A stretch of 64,000 nucleotides of DNA from contig VXBA01004877.1 of assembly GCA_013399895.1 (NCBI GenBank), forward strand, positions 1,236,675-1,300,674. The letters are read 5' to 3'. Below are positions 13,601-27,491 of the stretch, in pieces; the first letter of the stretch is position 1, and every line of letters begins with the position of its first letter. The DNA comes from Serilophus lunatus (Eukaryota > Chordata > Aves > Passeriformes > Eurylaimidae). The notes under the pieces were generated by a model. The model searched no databases and had not been told where the DNA came from. It was given only the letters and a program-made list of their open reading frames with translations. The position numbers were made by a program, and so were the translations under genes.

Positions 13601-16600
13601 AGTTGCTTGTCTCCAAAATAACAAAAACCATCTTTTCATTTTTATTTTAAATGTATAAACAATGTATACTGTCCTGTGGTTCAACTGAAAATCGCTCTGG
13701 TTTATTTCCTGCTAGTATAAGTAATTCATCAATAATTCCATAGCATATGGGTATAAAATCTTACAAAAAATGCATTTACTCTGTAGAGCTTCAGTTGAGC
13801 TTCCTGTGCAATTCCTGGAGGAAATACTATAAGGTGTTTGTAGTCAATATTTCATATCACTCTAATAACATTTTTCATTCCACTATGAGATGAATGTTGG
13901 GTATTGTCCTAGATTTTAGTCATTGATTGTAACAAACTTGGGGAAATACCTTCTCATGGAATTACCCTGAACTGTGAAAAGTATTCTGTTCTTTTTTCAC
14001 TAAGCTGTATAGAATTAGTCTTTCTAGACTATCTGGAACAGCCTCTGGAGCTAAAAAAGATGAGTGTACTTCCTGGGAAATACTGTAATTCAAGAATGAA
14101 CAATCCTGATGTAGAATATATTTTTTTTATGGCTACTAAGTTAATATTTTTGATAAAGAGCTCAGTTTTGAGAATACTCCGGGGTTTGTGCTTTGCACAT
14201 ATGTGGTATAGCAACAGGGTGTTAAAATCAAGTTAATACATAAAAAGGGCAGCTTTGGAAATGGACCAAAACTTCCTGATTCTGACTCAAGAGTTGCTTA
14301 TAGAACCTGTATGGCGCCAGACCCACAATAGTAAAAGCTGGATTTTTCCATTAAGTTCTTATCAGACCAGTGTCCAGATCCAGCTTGGTTGTTTGGGCTG
14401 CTTTAAAGATAAATTTGTACCTGCTTTCCATCCAAATGGAATGCTGCTCCTTAAGCCTGGAAATGTGAGGAGGAGTCATTATTCTCTTACAGAATTATTA
14501 CTGATTTATGCAAAATTATTTGACTAATAACTCTGACATTTCTGAAACCTTTTCTTTTTGGAAAGTAATCTTAAAGACGTCTCTTTCTATCCTGTTCATT
14601 GCCCTGCTTATAGATAATCACAGAGGAAGGGTCTGGAAAATCTTCTTCATAGTCTTTTCAGAGAGTACCAGTACAAAGCTGTGATGTCTAACTCACAATG
14701 GACACTACATACCATTGATCTGAGGTAGAACTGTGAGCTAGCTAACTACACATCCATCTTCCTCCTCTCAAGCCAAATCACAGCCAATAAACCCAAAACA
14801 CAAAGTCACAGTAATCAATGAGAGACGGGAGTGGAGGAAAGACCATGTAAAGCCAGGTGATGAATTAGGAAAGGAAGTTGTGAAAGGAAGCCTTGTGCTT
14901 AGGAGGGTTGTAGAAGACGCATGAAAGAGCAGAGCCTTGCAACTATCGTTCTTTTAATGATTCCTGATCATAATGTACCCCTTGCAGGGAGAAGATCGTT
15001 ATTTTGACAGGTCAGATGCATTTATGAGATTCAGATGGGGCTTCAGATGATTTGCTCGTTAGTAATGAAAAGAGCTGAAGGAATATGTCAGCTGATACAG
15101 GCTGATGGAGTTTCTAGTACTTTTTTTGGAGCTGTGCTAGAAACACATTATGTGAATTTGTGCTACTAGGCATCTAGTCTAAACACCTGGTTTTGTTGGT
15201 ATTAGTCCATAAGCAGTAAGCCACAACAGGAAGCTTCTTAGAAATTGCTTGTGTAGGACATGTTTGTCAGTCCAGAGTCAGGGGTTAATATTTTTAATTC
15301 TGTAGTCTTGTTTACATACACAGACAGCAGAAAGTAGTTATTCTAAACACAATTCAGTCATGCTTTTCTTACCTTCAGTCTTGCTCTCACATTGCCTTTA
15401 CTTGCAGTTCACTCACTCTCAGATTCCTGTCACATACAACCGCAATGAAACTAGTGCCCCAGTCCCTTTCCATGCTGCTAGTTTTAAAAGGACTCATGGC
15501 AGCATTCCTGCTCAGACCTTAAGCATTCCACTCTGTGTCTTGGGACAGAAATTTCTGTTGATCCAAGAGACATCAAACAAATATGTGTAATTGCCTTTCT
15601 CTTTTCTCTGAATAAAAATTATGTGGCATATCTGTTAGTGCCACTGAGAACCAAACTTCGATGTAGATAAGATGGCAACCACCTACAGACTTACAGGACA
15701 CCCTAAGAACCAGTTCAGTGTTCAAAGTAATAGATGTAAGAATTTACTTCTATCATATATCTCCAAACCTGCTGGAGTTTGTACTTACTTACCTTTACTG
15801 AGGTAAACCTGTAAGTTAAGCTCAAAGATAAGAAACAGCATCTCTTAAGTCTTTAAATGATGTGGCACAATACCTTCTGTTCCTGAGAACACTCTTATTA
15901 CACCCAGCTCCATGTCAACATTTCCACTTTTGAGAAAATAGGGCAAACTTGTGAAATCTAGCTACATTTAGGCAAGCATTATAGAGACCAACCTTCTGAA
16001 GAGCAGGACAACTTTTATACCTTTTTCACCTGCAGCCAAGCACTGTCCACACCCACAGTGTCTGAACCTATTCTTCGCTGTCTAAGGGGACAAATGTAAA
16101 GTAGAAGTGGTGGTGCAAAGTAGCTTGGATTAATTTTCAATTTTTCCCCTTTCTGCACACCCCCCTCCCCCCCACACTGGAAACTGTGGCACTGAATACA
16201 TATCCCTTTAGATGGACAGCATCTTTGAAATGTTCTAAATATGAACTTTTAGAGTACAGGTTCTAATCAGGCACTGGTAGATACAGCAGTAAAATTTGCT
16301 CCTTTCAGCTCCATTAGAGATTAGTTTAGTGTTTCTTCTAATGTTATTTTAGTACTAACTGTCTAAGCAGGTCTGTGGAGAGCCAAACCTACCTTTCTGT
16401 TCAGCTCTCAGTAAGATGTGATAGAGACAGAAGTAGCCAGGATCACTTTGGCTTAAGGTGTGACTCTCTCCTGATTACCTTGGGAAGACTCAGTAGAGAA
16501 AGACTTTAATTCTCCATACCAGAAAGGAATATTCTGATTTGGAGAGGAAAGGAGAAACTGCCTTTACCATTAAAATGGTAATGCATTCTACACCATATGA

Positions 16601-19600
16601 TACAGGCAGAGTAATCCTACTTCTGTGCATTCCCACATCACACACTGCATGTACACATACAAAGTAAATGTGCACACATACTTGGGCTGACCTGACTTCA
16701 TGCCTGAAAGTGCACCCTTTTCAGGACTGCATGCATAAATCATGCTTTCTTACTGAAGCGCATAAAGGATTTTTTTTACAATCTGCTTTGGCATTTGCCC
16801 AGCACTCTGCAAAACGAGACTGTGGAAGGGGGAGTAGATGCTATAAATTTCTGACAGATTAATATTTCAATTAATGTTTTCCCCACAGCTTTATGCTTGT
16901 AATTAAGGAGCAACTTAAACAATACAGTCTGTTGCCCAAATTAATTTTTAAAATCTTCAATATTAAACTTGGCTTTCTCAGTAGCAAGCAAGTTAAAATG
17001 AGAACAGTATTGATTATTGCCTCAGCAGCACTGTGATCTGCACACAGAAGCCTGTGGAGAATAGAAATTTAAACAAAAGCAGAAGGTGGGCCAACAGCTG
17101 CAGATGGTGGTTAAACACACACTCAGTCGCACACAGGCTCTCAACAATCTTGGCTGTAATCACTTACTCCTCAAAATGTTCTTAGGATCATTAAACAGAG
17201 GCTCCTTTAATTGTCTGTTATTATAAAGGATTCAGAGAGAATTTGACCGTTTGTGTTTGGCAACAGCTCAGACAAATTCACATCATTTCCCATTGCCCAT
17301 ATACAATTGTATTGTCATATGCCAGAGAGACGCAGTCTCATTCCCTGTTCCGCTCTAGAGCAAGGAACAAGGGACTCTTCACAGAGCTTGCACATGCAAG
17401 GTCCTGGTAGATCTTCAACCTCTTTGCTGAATTGGTGGCAGCTTTTCCACTCAGATCTCAGGGGCTCTAAGTCATTAATGGAACACTCACCTTTGCTTTA
17501 AAGCCTGAATTCTATCTCAATTTAAACATCAAAGATGATGTTTTTTCTTCCCTATCTGAACTAGTAGGTATGATTCATAACATCTCATGACACCACATAT
17601 TTTTTCAAGTTAATCTGATCAGGTCTGTATTTGAAATCACTCTGGTTTTGAATCCTAGTAAATCTACTGCAGATGTGCGACTTCTACATCCAAGTCCAGC
17701 TGGCAGGTCATCATGTCCATCCCTATGCAGATGTGTTGGAAAAGCATCCAATTCATGTGCTCAAGCTCTTAAAGGAGTCTTAACACCAGCACTAGGCCTG
17801 CAGCTGCATTAACTTGACTTAAAGGCTGGTTTGCCTTTCAAATTGCTGCAGATAAGAATGAGGACTGCATCTCCTCCAGCTGCCCATAGGATCTATGGGT
17901 TTCCCATCCTATTCCATGGAGAGCCAGTTGTCTCAATTCTAATAGAGAATCAAGTTATGACTCTAGAGGAATTGGGGCAGCACTGTGGCATGACTGCCTA
18001 TTTGGCAGGCAAGCAGAACATCTAAAAATCAGTGAAACTCCAGAGATTTTAGGCCAATTATGTGAGCATGAAATGTCCTCTCAATGGGCTTTGTGTGGCT
18101 GGCTGTCACTACAGCTTACAGTTTGCAGCTTCAGAAGAGATATAGCAAGGTTGGGGTTGATATACCACTACTAAAGAGTGGTATAAATGTTTGCATTCCT
18201 GCTGTTCATAACTTATCAATGTTTGTGCAGGAGGAATTTCCCTCTCTGACATGTTCATCGTGAGCCTTTTAATCAGTAATTTAAAAAGCACTTTTATATA
18301 AAAAGAAGGAATGCTTTTTTGAAGAAAAAACAGGCCTAAAAATAATAAAGCTGAGTTAAAACTTTACTAAGCATGTCAGAAAATTCTCTTTAGCTTTCTG
18401 AATCATTGACCCCCTTCATATTATTCCCTAGGCTCATGATAGCTTGTGCTTCTATATAATGACAGCTGCCTTATTAGAGATAAATCTTGAGGTTTTGACA
18501 CTGCAGAGTCGCAGCACCTTTCTTATCTTGCTAATAAGATACAAAGAGGGAAAACAGTGACGCAAGTTCTTGTTTAGTCCTGAAACAACTCCCAGCCACA
18601 ATGGGAAAGGTTACCTAGAACCACACCACAGGCTGATCTGTTGATGCCAGAAGAAAAAAACTTTTCATTCACAGGTATACAAGTGAGAGTTCAGGGACAT
18701 CAAACTGGGTCTCGTCACACCATTTTCTTCATATTCTTTTGTCCATGTGGAAAGCACCACTTGCAAGCTTGTACCGTTCCCACTAGTTAAGTGCACCATG
18801 ATGAACCTGGAGGAAAAGGGCAACGATCAAGAGTGAAATAATCCTGCTAAAGCCTAACTCCTTTTCAAATGTTCCTGATAGCACACAAGAGGCAGTTTTT
18901 GAGGAGCTGTTGTTGCATCTCCCTCATTCAAAGATTGTGCACATTGTGTATATTGAAGTAAGTCAATCCTGTTGGGGGCCTTCCATTCAAATTGCTTCTT
19001 TGAAAAGACTGGGAAGCATGATTAAAATTCAAGTTGCCAGGCTTTGCTGTTTTCAGACATTGGTTATAAAACATATTTGTTAAGCACCATCTGCTGTACA
19101 TTCAGAAAACAGCAACCAAAATTGCTATTCTCTTTTCTAGCTTTTAAATAAAATTTAAATTATTTAAGTTCTGTCAACATTATTTCAGTTCTGGAATGTT
19201 AAAATTGTATTTATGTAGTTCTTGAAATGCACCATCTATTCATGCAAAGTTACATATAGAACACAGACACTTGGGGGAGAAACTGCATTACAAAACGCCA
19301 TGTCCTAAAACAAGGCAGTGGAAGGCGATGGGGAAATAATAGCAATACTGAGCCTGATTTCCAGATGTACTAAATAAAACAGGATGAATACAACTGAAGA
19401 CAAAGCACTGTCTTTCAAAGACAAATTTAATGTGTGCTAACCGCAGGATACAATGACAAAAACAGAAGTTATGCATCAGTTAAAAATCCTAAGGGAGGAT
19501 TACTAGCTTTTCAGTATCATTTAATTAGAAAAACAATGATTACCAATACTCCAAAACATTAAAACTCTACTGATGGTGAACTTTTACATGATGAAGTAGT

Positions 19601-20744
19601 CCTGTATTAGCCTCATTTGAGTGAATAGCCTGAAATGTGTAAATAAATATAGACATTGTTTAAATGAAAAACACACTCCAGCCTTTTTTCTCATTCTCCA
19701 CGTAAGCTCTTTTTCCCATATTTTTCTTAAACAAGATGTTTCTCTTTGACCATTTTAATGAAAAAAATGAGTGTCAGAAGCTGTCCAGCTCAGAACAGGT
19801 CACACAGGAGCAGAGAGGGAAAGATTACTGCTGTAACGTGCACAGCAAAGGCTGCCCAAATGAACAAGACAGAAAAAGGGCAGAAGTCCCCAAGTGCTCT
19901 GCTAGAGGTGCCCACAAGACCTATACTCTACCTCCACAAACAGCACAAGTGCTCTGAAACAGGGGAGTCCTGTTTTTAGGCTTAATCTCACCAAGAGTCA
20001 AATGAAGTCTGAAAGACAGAAGTGAGGGTAAAGTCCATAAATACATTCTGGTTTAGAGGAGAATTAATATCACAGTATTCTTGGTGAAGATGCTGCATCC
20101 AAAATGGGTGGGAAAAATAATATGTAATAGTTTTGACCACTGAGTGGATACTCGGGGGCGAAAGCTATGTGTGACGATGTAAGTAGTCACCAGGCACATT
20201 AGCCTGCACGACCCTATCAAGGGCCTGCCTTTGAACTGCTGTCCTTGCCATCTCTGCATTGCTCTCACATCTCAGCAATGGAACAAAGTCTGAAGAACAA
20301 GCCTGCATGCCCCAAAATGAGCATTCAGCATCTCACCATATTGAAGCTTCTTGTCATTAGAGGGTTCACTGAATTTAGTTAGTAGAGATCATGCTAGGGA
20401 GCAGCTACAGGGCATGCAGCACCAGTAATCCCATGAATTTCAAGGAAAGTGCCCAATCTCTTACCTTCTGTGCTCTCCTCATCCTGGCCCAGGAGAAGGA
20501 AATCCATCAAATAAAGCTTGCTTGCTCAGCGCAGAGCAAGACTTGCTCTTAGTGCGGGCCTTTTGGGTTCATTATCCACTTACCCTTCCAGAAGCAGAAA
20601 GGTTCCCTTTTGCAAAAAAACCCAAAAGCACTTGACAATTGTGAGGCCTGACCTGGAGCCCAGTAGACATTAGCGGGAGCCTTACCCAAACACAGATCAG
20701 AGGATTTCTGAAGAATTCACTGTTCCTGGAATCTCTCTGATTTT
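10681..20744. other. Intergenic DNA, no gene or repeat family recognised
   Basis: Ten kilobases of mostly AT-rich sequence. A somewhat GC- and CpG-richer patch at about 12720-12960 carries the longest open frame (122 codons, plus, 12654-13022), with proline-rich, domain-less content and no clear splice sites. A C-rich run lies at about 16158-16176. Open frames of 60-90 codons elsewhere look random. Old, highly diverged repeats may have been missed. Confidence 0.5.
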
Positions 20745-20870
20745 TGTAAAGGATCATCATTTCTGTTCCAATAGTGGGAAAACTAAGCCAAATAGTGAAG
20801 CAACTTGGCCAAACTGTACCACATAAATGAGCTGAACAAAGGGTCCCCAAACCCTAGCTCCCTAATCATA
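20745..20870 (-). repeat. MIR-like ancient SINE relic
   Basis: On the minus strand the segment reads 'ggccaagttgcttcactatt' and then '...cttagttttcccac...', in the same order as the core of MIR-type SINEs (cf. 'gggcaagtcacttaacctct...cctcagtttcc'). The flanking plus-strand 'agggtccccaaaccctagct' fits the antisense of the tRNA-derived head. It is heavily diverged and has no coding content. Confidence 0.5.
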
Positions 20871-22637
20871 GGTAAAAGTAAAGGAAAACAATTTTCATGC
20901 GTCCTACCTCCCATCCCAAGAAAAAACAGTATTTAACATCAGTTCTTAGGAAAACACAGTATCAATCATTGTGTGGATGTTGCTGTTCTGAGTCAGACCT
21001 TGTAAATCATAAGAGCAGTTTTCATTGACAGGTATAAAATAATCAGGCATCAATATTTAACTGCATAAAGACAATAAATATTAAATGTATAAGGTAATAA
21101 ATAATGTCTTTACAAACACACCCATCACAATCCTACTTTCACAAAATATATATATTAGTACACTATTCTCACAAAAACTGGATGGACACTCAAAGACAAG
21201 GCATGGCAAGGTTACTGCAGAGTTTGCAGTTTTGTAAAAGATATTAAACTACATAATATTTTTAAATTCAACAAAGTTATAAACAGAGACATACTGTTGA
21301 AGACAGAAATTCAGTACAATTTTAAATAGATTTATTTTTACATTAATGTACCTCAGGTGAAATCTCTTAAAGATTTAGGATGAGTAAGCAAAGTAATTCT
21401 AAACAGTAAAATGTAAACATTCCTCAGTGATGCTCTTGACACTACAGAGCATTCTCCACAAATTACATATAAAATATTTCATGTAACCCATCCATACATT
21501 AATGGCTTCAAACAGCTAATATATGTGATACACACTGTAATTTTCCCTGCAGCTTCTCTTCCCCCTGACAATTTGCAGGGTAACAGGTAATTGTGATGAA
21601 CAAATGAAAAAAAAATCTTTTGACATAGATAGCATTTTATGCATTCTTCTACAGTCCTTCTTGATAACACACCAATGGAGCAGAAGAAAGTCAGAGCTGA
21701 ATATTCAACATGAAGGGATTCAAACACCTGCATATTGACACCCCAGACTAGCAAACAAGCATTCAGATGCCTGATAGGATAAAGAATTTCCTCCAAACTA
21801 CTCATTTATTTCACTTCCTGCAAGACACAGTGAAATTTTAACTGTAGAACTGCATCAGAAAACAGCCACTTCTGAGTTTTGATTCATATTCTGTAGAAAT
21901 GAATCAAGTTTTTTCTAAGTGTTTTGAAAGCCATTCAGTGATTCTTACTAAAGAAATTGAATACTTGAACTAAATATTTAAAAAAATTTTCTTAGTTCTC
22001 TTTTCTTCATTAGTTTCTTCAGTCACTGTTCCTTTTTCCTTATTAATACCTTGTGAAAATTTGTTAAGTAAAACAAACTAATTTTTCCCTCTTCATTTAT
22101 ATACTGCAATCTTTTGCAGCAAATTATTTATACTGTCTTGGACTGCAGATGCTTTTACTCTAATACAGCGTTATCAGATTTTTATAATGAGTTACAGCTA
22201 GAAATAATTAGGAGTCTATCAGTTGAGGGCAGTCACACAGGGACTGTGGAATACTTCCACAACTATAAAGTCAGGATGGTGCTAGTATGATCTCAAATGA
22301 ATTTAAAACTAGTACAGCTAGCAACAGTTAACACATTGAAATTGTTCCCTACTTTTGCCAATGTAAAATTTAAAAAAAAAAGGAAGTCCAGTATGATCCT
22401 TTGTTTTAATAATAACAAGAAACAAAATAGTATAGGAAATTGCAGTGTGATGTAAGAAATTGTTAGGCTGACATTGGAAATCAATAAAAAATAATCTCCA
22501 ATCTTCTAGACTCAAAACAAAAGGTTTGAAAATCCTTAGTTGTACAATGTTCTGGTAGTAGATAGCAGCATGATCATAAAATAGCTCTATGCATAGAAAT
22601 CATGAAGAAATACAAAATATCACAAGGTTTAATATTT
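20871..22637. other. Intergenic DNA, nothing recognised
   Basis: Very AT-rich (about 21000-22150 especially), with short A/T runs and no convincing gene, exon or repeat family. Confidence 0.5.
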
Positions 22638-22795
22638 GATCCTGCCAGATGCTGAACTATCTGGCCCTGACCCAGTAAACCATTTAAGCATGTTGTTAGA
22701 AGTCAGCATGCCTGACTTCAATGTTGCCCCATTGAAGCAAAGGAGGTTATTCAAAGTTTTGAGCACGGTTAAGTGCTTTGAACGATTGGGTCATT
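22638..22795. repeat. Ancient amniote palindromic repeat relic
   Basis: The segment opens with 'gatcctgccagatgctgaac', followed by 'ggccctgacccagtaaacca'. Its right half contains 'ttaagtgctttgaacgattg', roughly the inverted counterpart of the left half. The middle holds 'cccattgaagcaaagg'. This matches the general look of palindromic 'cagcaaagcacttaagcatg' repeats widespread in turtles, crocodilians and birds. I recognise the pattern but cannot name the family with certainty. Highly diverged. Confidence 0.5.
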
Positions 22796-24989
22796 AAAGT
22801 ACCAACCACTTACTGCCAGAGTATAAGGCGAAATTACTGCTATGAACAGGTTGTTGCATAGCTGTCCATTATGAGGCTTACATACTGCTCTTTGAAGCAT
22901 GCTTTGAAGTGTTTCTCCACCACTGGATAAAAAAAAAGAAAAAAAAAAAGTGGTTCTGGGCAGGAATTTTCCATGTTCCCACTAATTCACTTTCATGTAC
23001 AAAACCAACCTATATTGATGTTCAGGTATAAGCATCACTTAGGGAAATAGAAAGCACTATCAATTATAATGATAATTACATATCACCATCTCTCTCCTAC
23101 CACACATACACGCTCCATAAGAACCAACTTCCTTCTGTGTGCATTAACTCGTAACTCACAAAGAAAAGGCTAACGTCATGCCAATAGCAAATGCTACATG
23201 TTACATGTAACACTGCTTGAAGTTTCTAAAATGCTGCTGATGCTGAGTAATCATGTTGCCTGGTAAAACTGATGGTGTCAAAAAGATGACGTGTATCCTC
23301 CTAGAGGTAAGTAGAACTTGCAGTTTTATCTCAAAGCCAGGAATAAAATTAGTTATAGAAGTGCATTTATAGCCTTTGTTGCGACAGTTGTGACAATATG
23401 TGTTCTCTAAAACATATATCCTGGATGAAACCAAAGGTTTGTTGTGATAGAGGACATAGGAGAAATGAATTTCTCATCTGAGCCCTGCAAACAAAAATCC
23501 CTTAACTTCAGTGTTTTCCTCAAAAGTGATGTCAGAGTTGTGATAAAAGTAGGAAAAGACGCTTATAATTCTAATTACGGATTTCTATACCTAACAATAT
23601 GCACCTATTCTATTCAGATCTCAACATATGATTTCACTGTCATTGGATTGGGTTTTTGGGTGGCTGCTGGGTTGTTTGTTTTGTTTTTCCTTGGGGATTC
23701 TTAATTCTTTGCCTTTATCAAACAACGCTTTTAGTTTAGTTCTTACTATTTAGAGGGAAAATATCCACACAGAAAAAAAAATCTTATAGCTACTTTCTTT
23801 TTTCTCATTTTTCTCTTACCTTTATACTGCCACCCTGTCTCTTTTTTATCTCCCATTACCATACCATCTTCTTTCAAACACAATGCCATGGCCATTTGAG
23901 TGGTTAAAGAGGTGTTCTCAGGAGGAGAATCTTATTTTGTTTTTAGAGACTCTGGTGCTCAGGTATCATGGTTATTTTGTGTAGAAATAATAATTTTCGC
24001 AGTAACTTTTACACAAGAGAGTAAAGGAATACTGTTATGGCAGCACAGTTAGGCCTATGTCCTGAAACATTTGCAACTATAGACTAGAAATGTTGCTGTA
24101 AGGGAGCAGAAACCTCTCTCTTGCCGCGGGGCTTTCTAAAAATGGTAAAATCAAGTATAGCAGAACAAGCACTAGATCAGTGTTGCGTAATGTAAAGTTC
24201 CTGTTTGTAAAATACTGAGATCTTGGCATAATGCTCCCTTAGTCAAGACTCTGCCTGAAACAGTTAAGCATCTCACCACTTCAGTGCTAAATGCTGTTGA
24301 CTGACTCTCTTTTTAGCCTGCCCAGATGAAAATGCATGAGTTGTTATTCTCGTATCTGTTAGCTCTGACATAACCTTGTCCACTTTTGATGAAGGCAAAA
24401 AAAGGCAAACCACTGTAACCCTATACAGTCATTCAAGTTCAGTCCAATTATTGCAACTGTCAGGTTCTGTCAGTGGGAAGCCTGGCACTGTCAAAATGTA
24501 TTTGAGTCTTGTGTTCAAGACAAGCAGAAAATATGAGAATTTACTTCTTTTAGATTATCTGCTGTAAGCTACTTATGTGATGGAAGGATGGGTTCACATT
24601 TTGGTGGGACATTAGATTTTTTTTTTTTGTCCAAGTGCAAACTTTATAGAAGTGTTCTTGGAAGATGTGGGAGTACCCTACAAAGTCTTGAGCTGTAACT
24701 CAAATTGCTCTATTTGGCTACGGCTTTCTCCACGGTTTACAAAACTCAATATATATGACAAAAACAGACACAACTGAAAGTACATGAGGAGGAAGTAAAT
24801 ATATTTGACCTCCATAACTAGAAGCTGACTTACAAGCGATAATGCTGCAGGAGAGATGGGACAACTTGATGCAAAGCAGACCTGAGTGGACCGGTAAAAT
24901 ATCAGCTGACATTCCCCGGGTGATGTATGGCCTTTGAGAATATTTTCCATCCATAAATTTAAAAAAGATGTATAAATCTAGAGCCTCAT
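22796..24989. other. Intergenic DNA, nothing recognised
   Basis: AT-rich unique sequence with A-rich runs at 22927-22950 and a T-run near 24617-24629. No exon or repeat family was identified. Confidence 0.5.
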
Positions 24990-25105
24990 TCTCCCAGTGA
25001 AATACAAAATGTTAAATGACTTGCCAGAGAACACATAGCAGGTTAATGGTGAAACTGATCCAGGTCTTTCCTTGACTCTGTCCATTGGATTACAGAGGTG
25101 TTTCT
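24990..25105 (-). repeat. MIR-like ancient SINE relic
   Basis: The plus strand carries 'gttaaatgacttgccagaga', then '...acatagcaggttaatggtg...ctgatccaggtct...gactctgtcc', which is the antisense order of the MIR core and tRNA-like head (cf. 'agtaacttgcccaaggtcac...gaacccaggtct'). Length and order fit a minus-strand copy. It is diverged and clearly non-functional. Confidence 0.6.
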
Positions 25106-27433
25106 CAGACTTTCCTTTTGGATCATTCTTTGGTTGGAACCTCTACTCCTTAAAATATATTTCACCTTACAAATTGGCACAAAGTTATATTCACAGATTG
25201 ACATAAGCATTATCAAGATCAAAACTTACGTAATCATCAGTTTTGCATGGTGAATATGCCATATGGATTATTGACCTTATGCTATTATTAAAAAAAACAA
25301 CATTATTGCATACCAAACACATTTAGCATACTAAAATTGGATTACCAGTGGATTTTGTCAAAAATAAATCCCCAGTTATATATAGGAAACTTCCAGCTCT
25401 AGCATCCTAGGGGTAGCATTTCACAAGCAAAGACAGCAGGAGGAAGATGGGCTGCAACCCAAACTCTAGTGATATATGCTAAAGGGGGCCAGATTGTCAG
25501 TTTTTGAATAGCCTTAAAGGACAGAGGCAAACAGAAGAGCAAAGTAAAGCAGGTCCATCTGGGACTGATCTGCCCTCAGTAGTTCAGTCAGGCACAGAGT
25601 AGCTACAGATAAAGACACAAAATCTCTGCCAAGTTGAAATCTGAGGGCAGTTTCTAGAAAAGAAGGATTCCTTTATCTTAGATGATACATATGAACTGAG
25701 CAAGCAGATGATAGCACTTACTGTTGCCTTGAAAACTGTAGTGTTTGGAAAAAGCTCTACGGCACCATAAGGACATGATCACTCAGCTCAAAAGCAAAAC
25801 CACCTTCCTCTCTTCCACAGTCTACATCACTAAAGAAAAAAACAGGTGCCTACACCTAATTAGACAGGTACAAAAAACCTTAACTGAGGAATGAGTCCTT
25901 ATTTTGAGATGACCTGTAGGTCAGGGAGCAAACCGAATCATTTTAATATTCAAAAATAGAGTTCATCCTACAGATAGACTGAGTCACCTCTTTACCTCAA
26001 CCAAACCCAGCATCAATTAAGCATTGCTTAAATGTGATCAGTGGACTGAAGGAGCTGGAGCGCTCTCCCTTCACCTTTCACTCACATTCACCAGTCAGGA
26101 AAAAGAGAAGTACAGATCAATACACTGCTCATGAATGCAATTCACTTTGCCTGTATTTTTATTTTGGAAACACTGAGTAGTAAGGAATGAAAATGTGCCC
26201 TAAACTAGAGCTAGAAAAATATTTTTTTTTAATGGTTTAAATCTCATATCTCAGAATTGAAAGCTCAAAGGCTGAAATGTTCTTTGGTTTAACTGATGCT
26301 TTAAGTTATCTTAATGACTGTCACTTTATATTTTAACTCTTTGGACCAACTGCAATTGTTCTAAATTTCAACTTTGCTATTCAATTATCACATGAGCCAC
26401 ATAAAACTCTTCTCATTTCTTGCTCTGGTGGAACCTGTATATTTGCACTTGTGTCAGTGTCTTCGAAACCCCCTCTGCCAGTAAAACTGAATTATTTGAT
26501 TGTTCTGAGAAAACAAACACAAAGGGGACATAAAAAGATCAAGCTGAGTTTATTTAAGATTTGGATGAACATCCATGGGACACTCTTGGCATTATATGCC
26601 CAGCTCTTTTTAACACTGTGGTGGTACAACACCTAGGACAGTGTGGTGCCCTAGTTAACCAGGTTCACTCAGCATCCACCTCCAGGATGGGATAACAGAC
26701 AGGCTGTATAACCCAAGTGCACTGTACTCACTCACTTAGTGTAAACTCAGATCCCGCTTAACTTCCTGGAGAGTAAAAAATTAAAGGAGAAAATTTTTCA
26801 AAGCATTACAATGTGCAATTTCAATGCAAGGCATGATGGAAGTAGCTGTGTGGGAGGATATTACTTCATTATAAACCAAAATCAGATGTGGAAAGATTTC
26901 CATCATCTCCAGAGACCGTTCCATCAGGCTCTACAAGAGGTTTTCCAATTGAAGAAAAATATCCCCCTGTCCCTTCAGGCTTGAAAATGTTGTATGGCTT
27001 TTTTAACATTTTCTAATGAAATCTCATATTATTGCTTCTCCCCTGGGAAACTTCAAAAGTCATGTAAACTTCACAGAGTCCACACGCTCAGAAACTTCAA
27101 CCAAAAGACCACTAAGGAAATAAACTGCAGTTCTCCAATTAGTATTTGACATTCTCTACTGTTAATTGGTGTGGTGAATTTGTCTTTTTTCCAAACCATG
27201 CTGATAAATTAGATGAGTTACTAAACTCAAAATTATTTAATGTTTTAAGGCACACTGAAATCAAACACTTTCTGTATAATATTTGGGGGAAATTTGAAAC
27301 AAACCTAACAGTTTCAAACATGTTAAAGAGGCTAATATGTACATGAATATTTCCTTCAAGCTCATTGTATATTCACAGCTACTGCCAAACACAACAACAG
27401 AGATGGGGCATTAGGATATGAAATGGGAAGTGG
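25106..27433. other. Intergenic DNA or distal BMPER 3' UTR, nothing recognised
   Basis: Unique AT-rich sequence downstream of the BMPER stop codon. If a distal poly(A) signal is used (26549-26554 or 26158-26163), part of this is 3' UTR. No open frame or repeat stands out. Confidence 0.45.
26549..26554 (-). promoter_or_regulatory. Alternative distal poly(A) signal candidate (AATAAA)
   Basis: A second canonical hexamer in BMPER orientation, about 1.7 kb past the stop codon. It would give a longer 3' UTR if the proximal signal is weak. A third candidate is at 26158-26163. Sequence alone cannot choose between them. Confidence 0.25.
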
Positions 27434-27491
27434 TCAGATTTTCAAAGTGAGCTGCTGGGTGCCAAACACTGGAAAATCTGGCCCCTGACTC
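27434..27491. repeat. Short ancient palindromic repeat relic
   Basis: 'cagattttcaaagtgagctg' on the left and 'ggaaaatctggcccctgact' on the right give an inverted pair (cagatttt at 27435-27442, aaaatctg at 27473-27480). The pattern 'agattttcaaag...aaaatctggcccctga' is typical of old hairpin-like repeats in turtles, crocodilians and birds. It lies downstream of the candidate proximal BMPER poly(A) site and inside a longer 3' UTR if one is used. Confidence 0.5.

Noticed and set aside
20521..20540. 7-bp perfect hairpin (cttgctc/gagcaag) as a possible RNA element
   Set aside because: Too short and isolated, with no transcript context; such hairpins are expected by chance.
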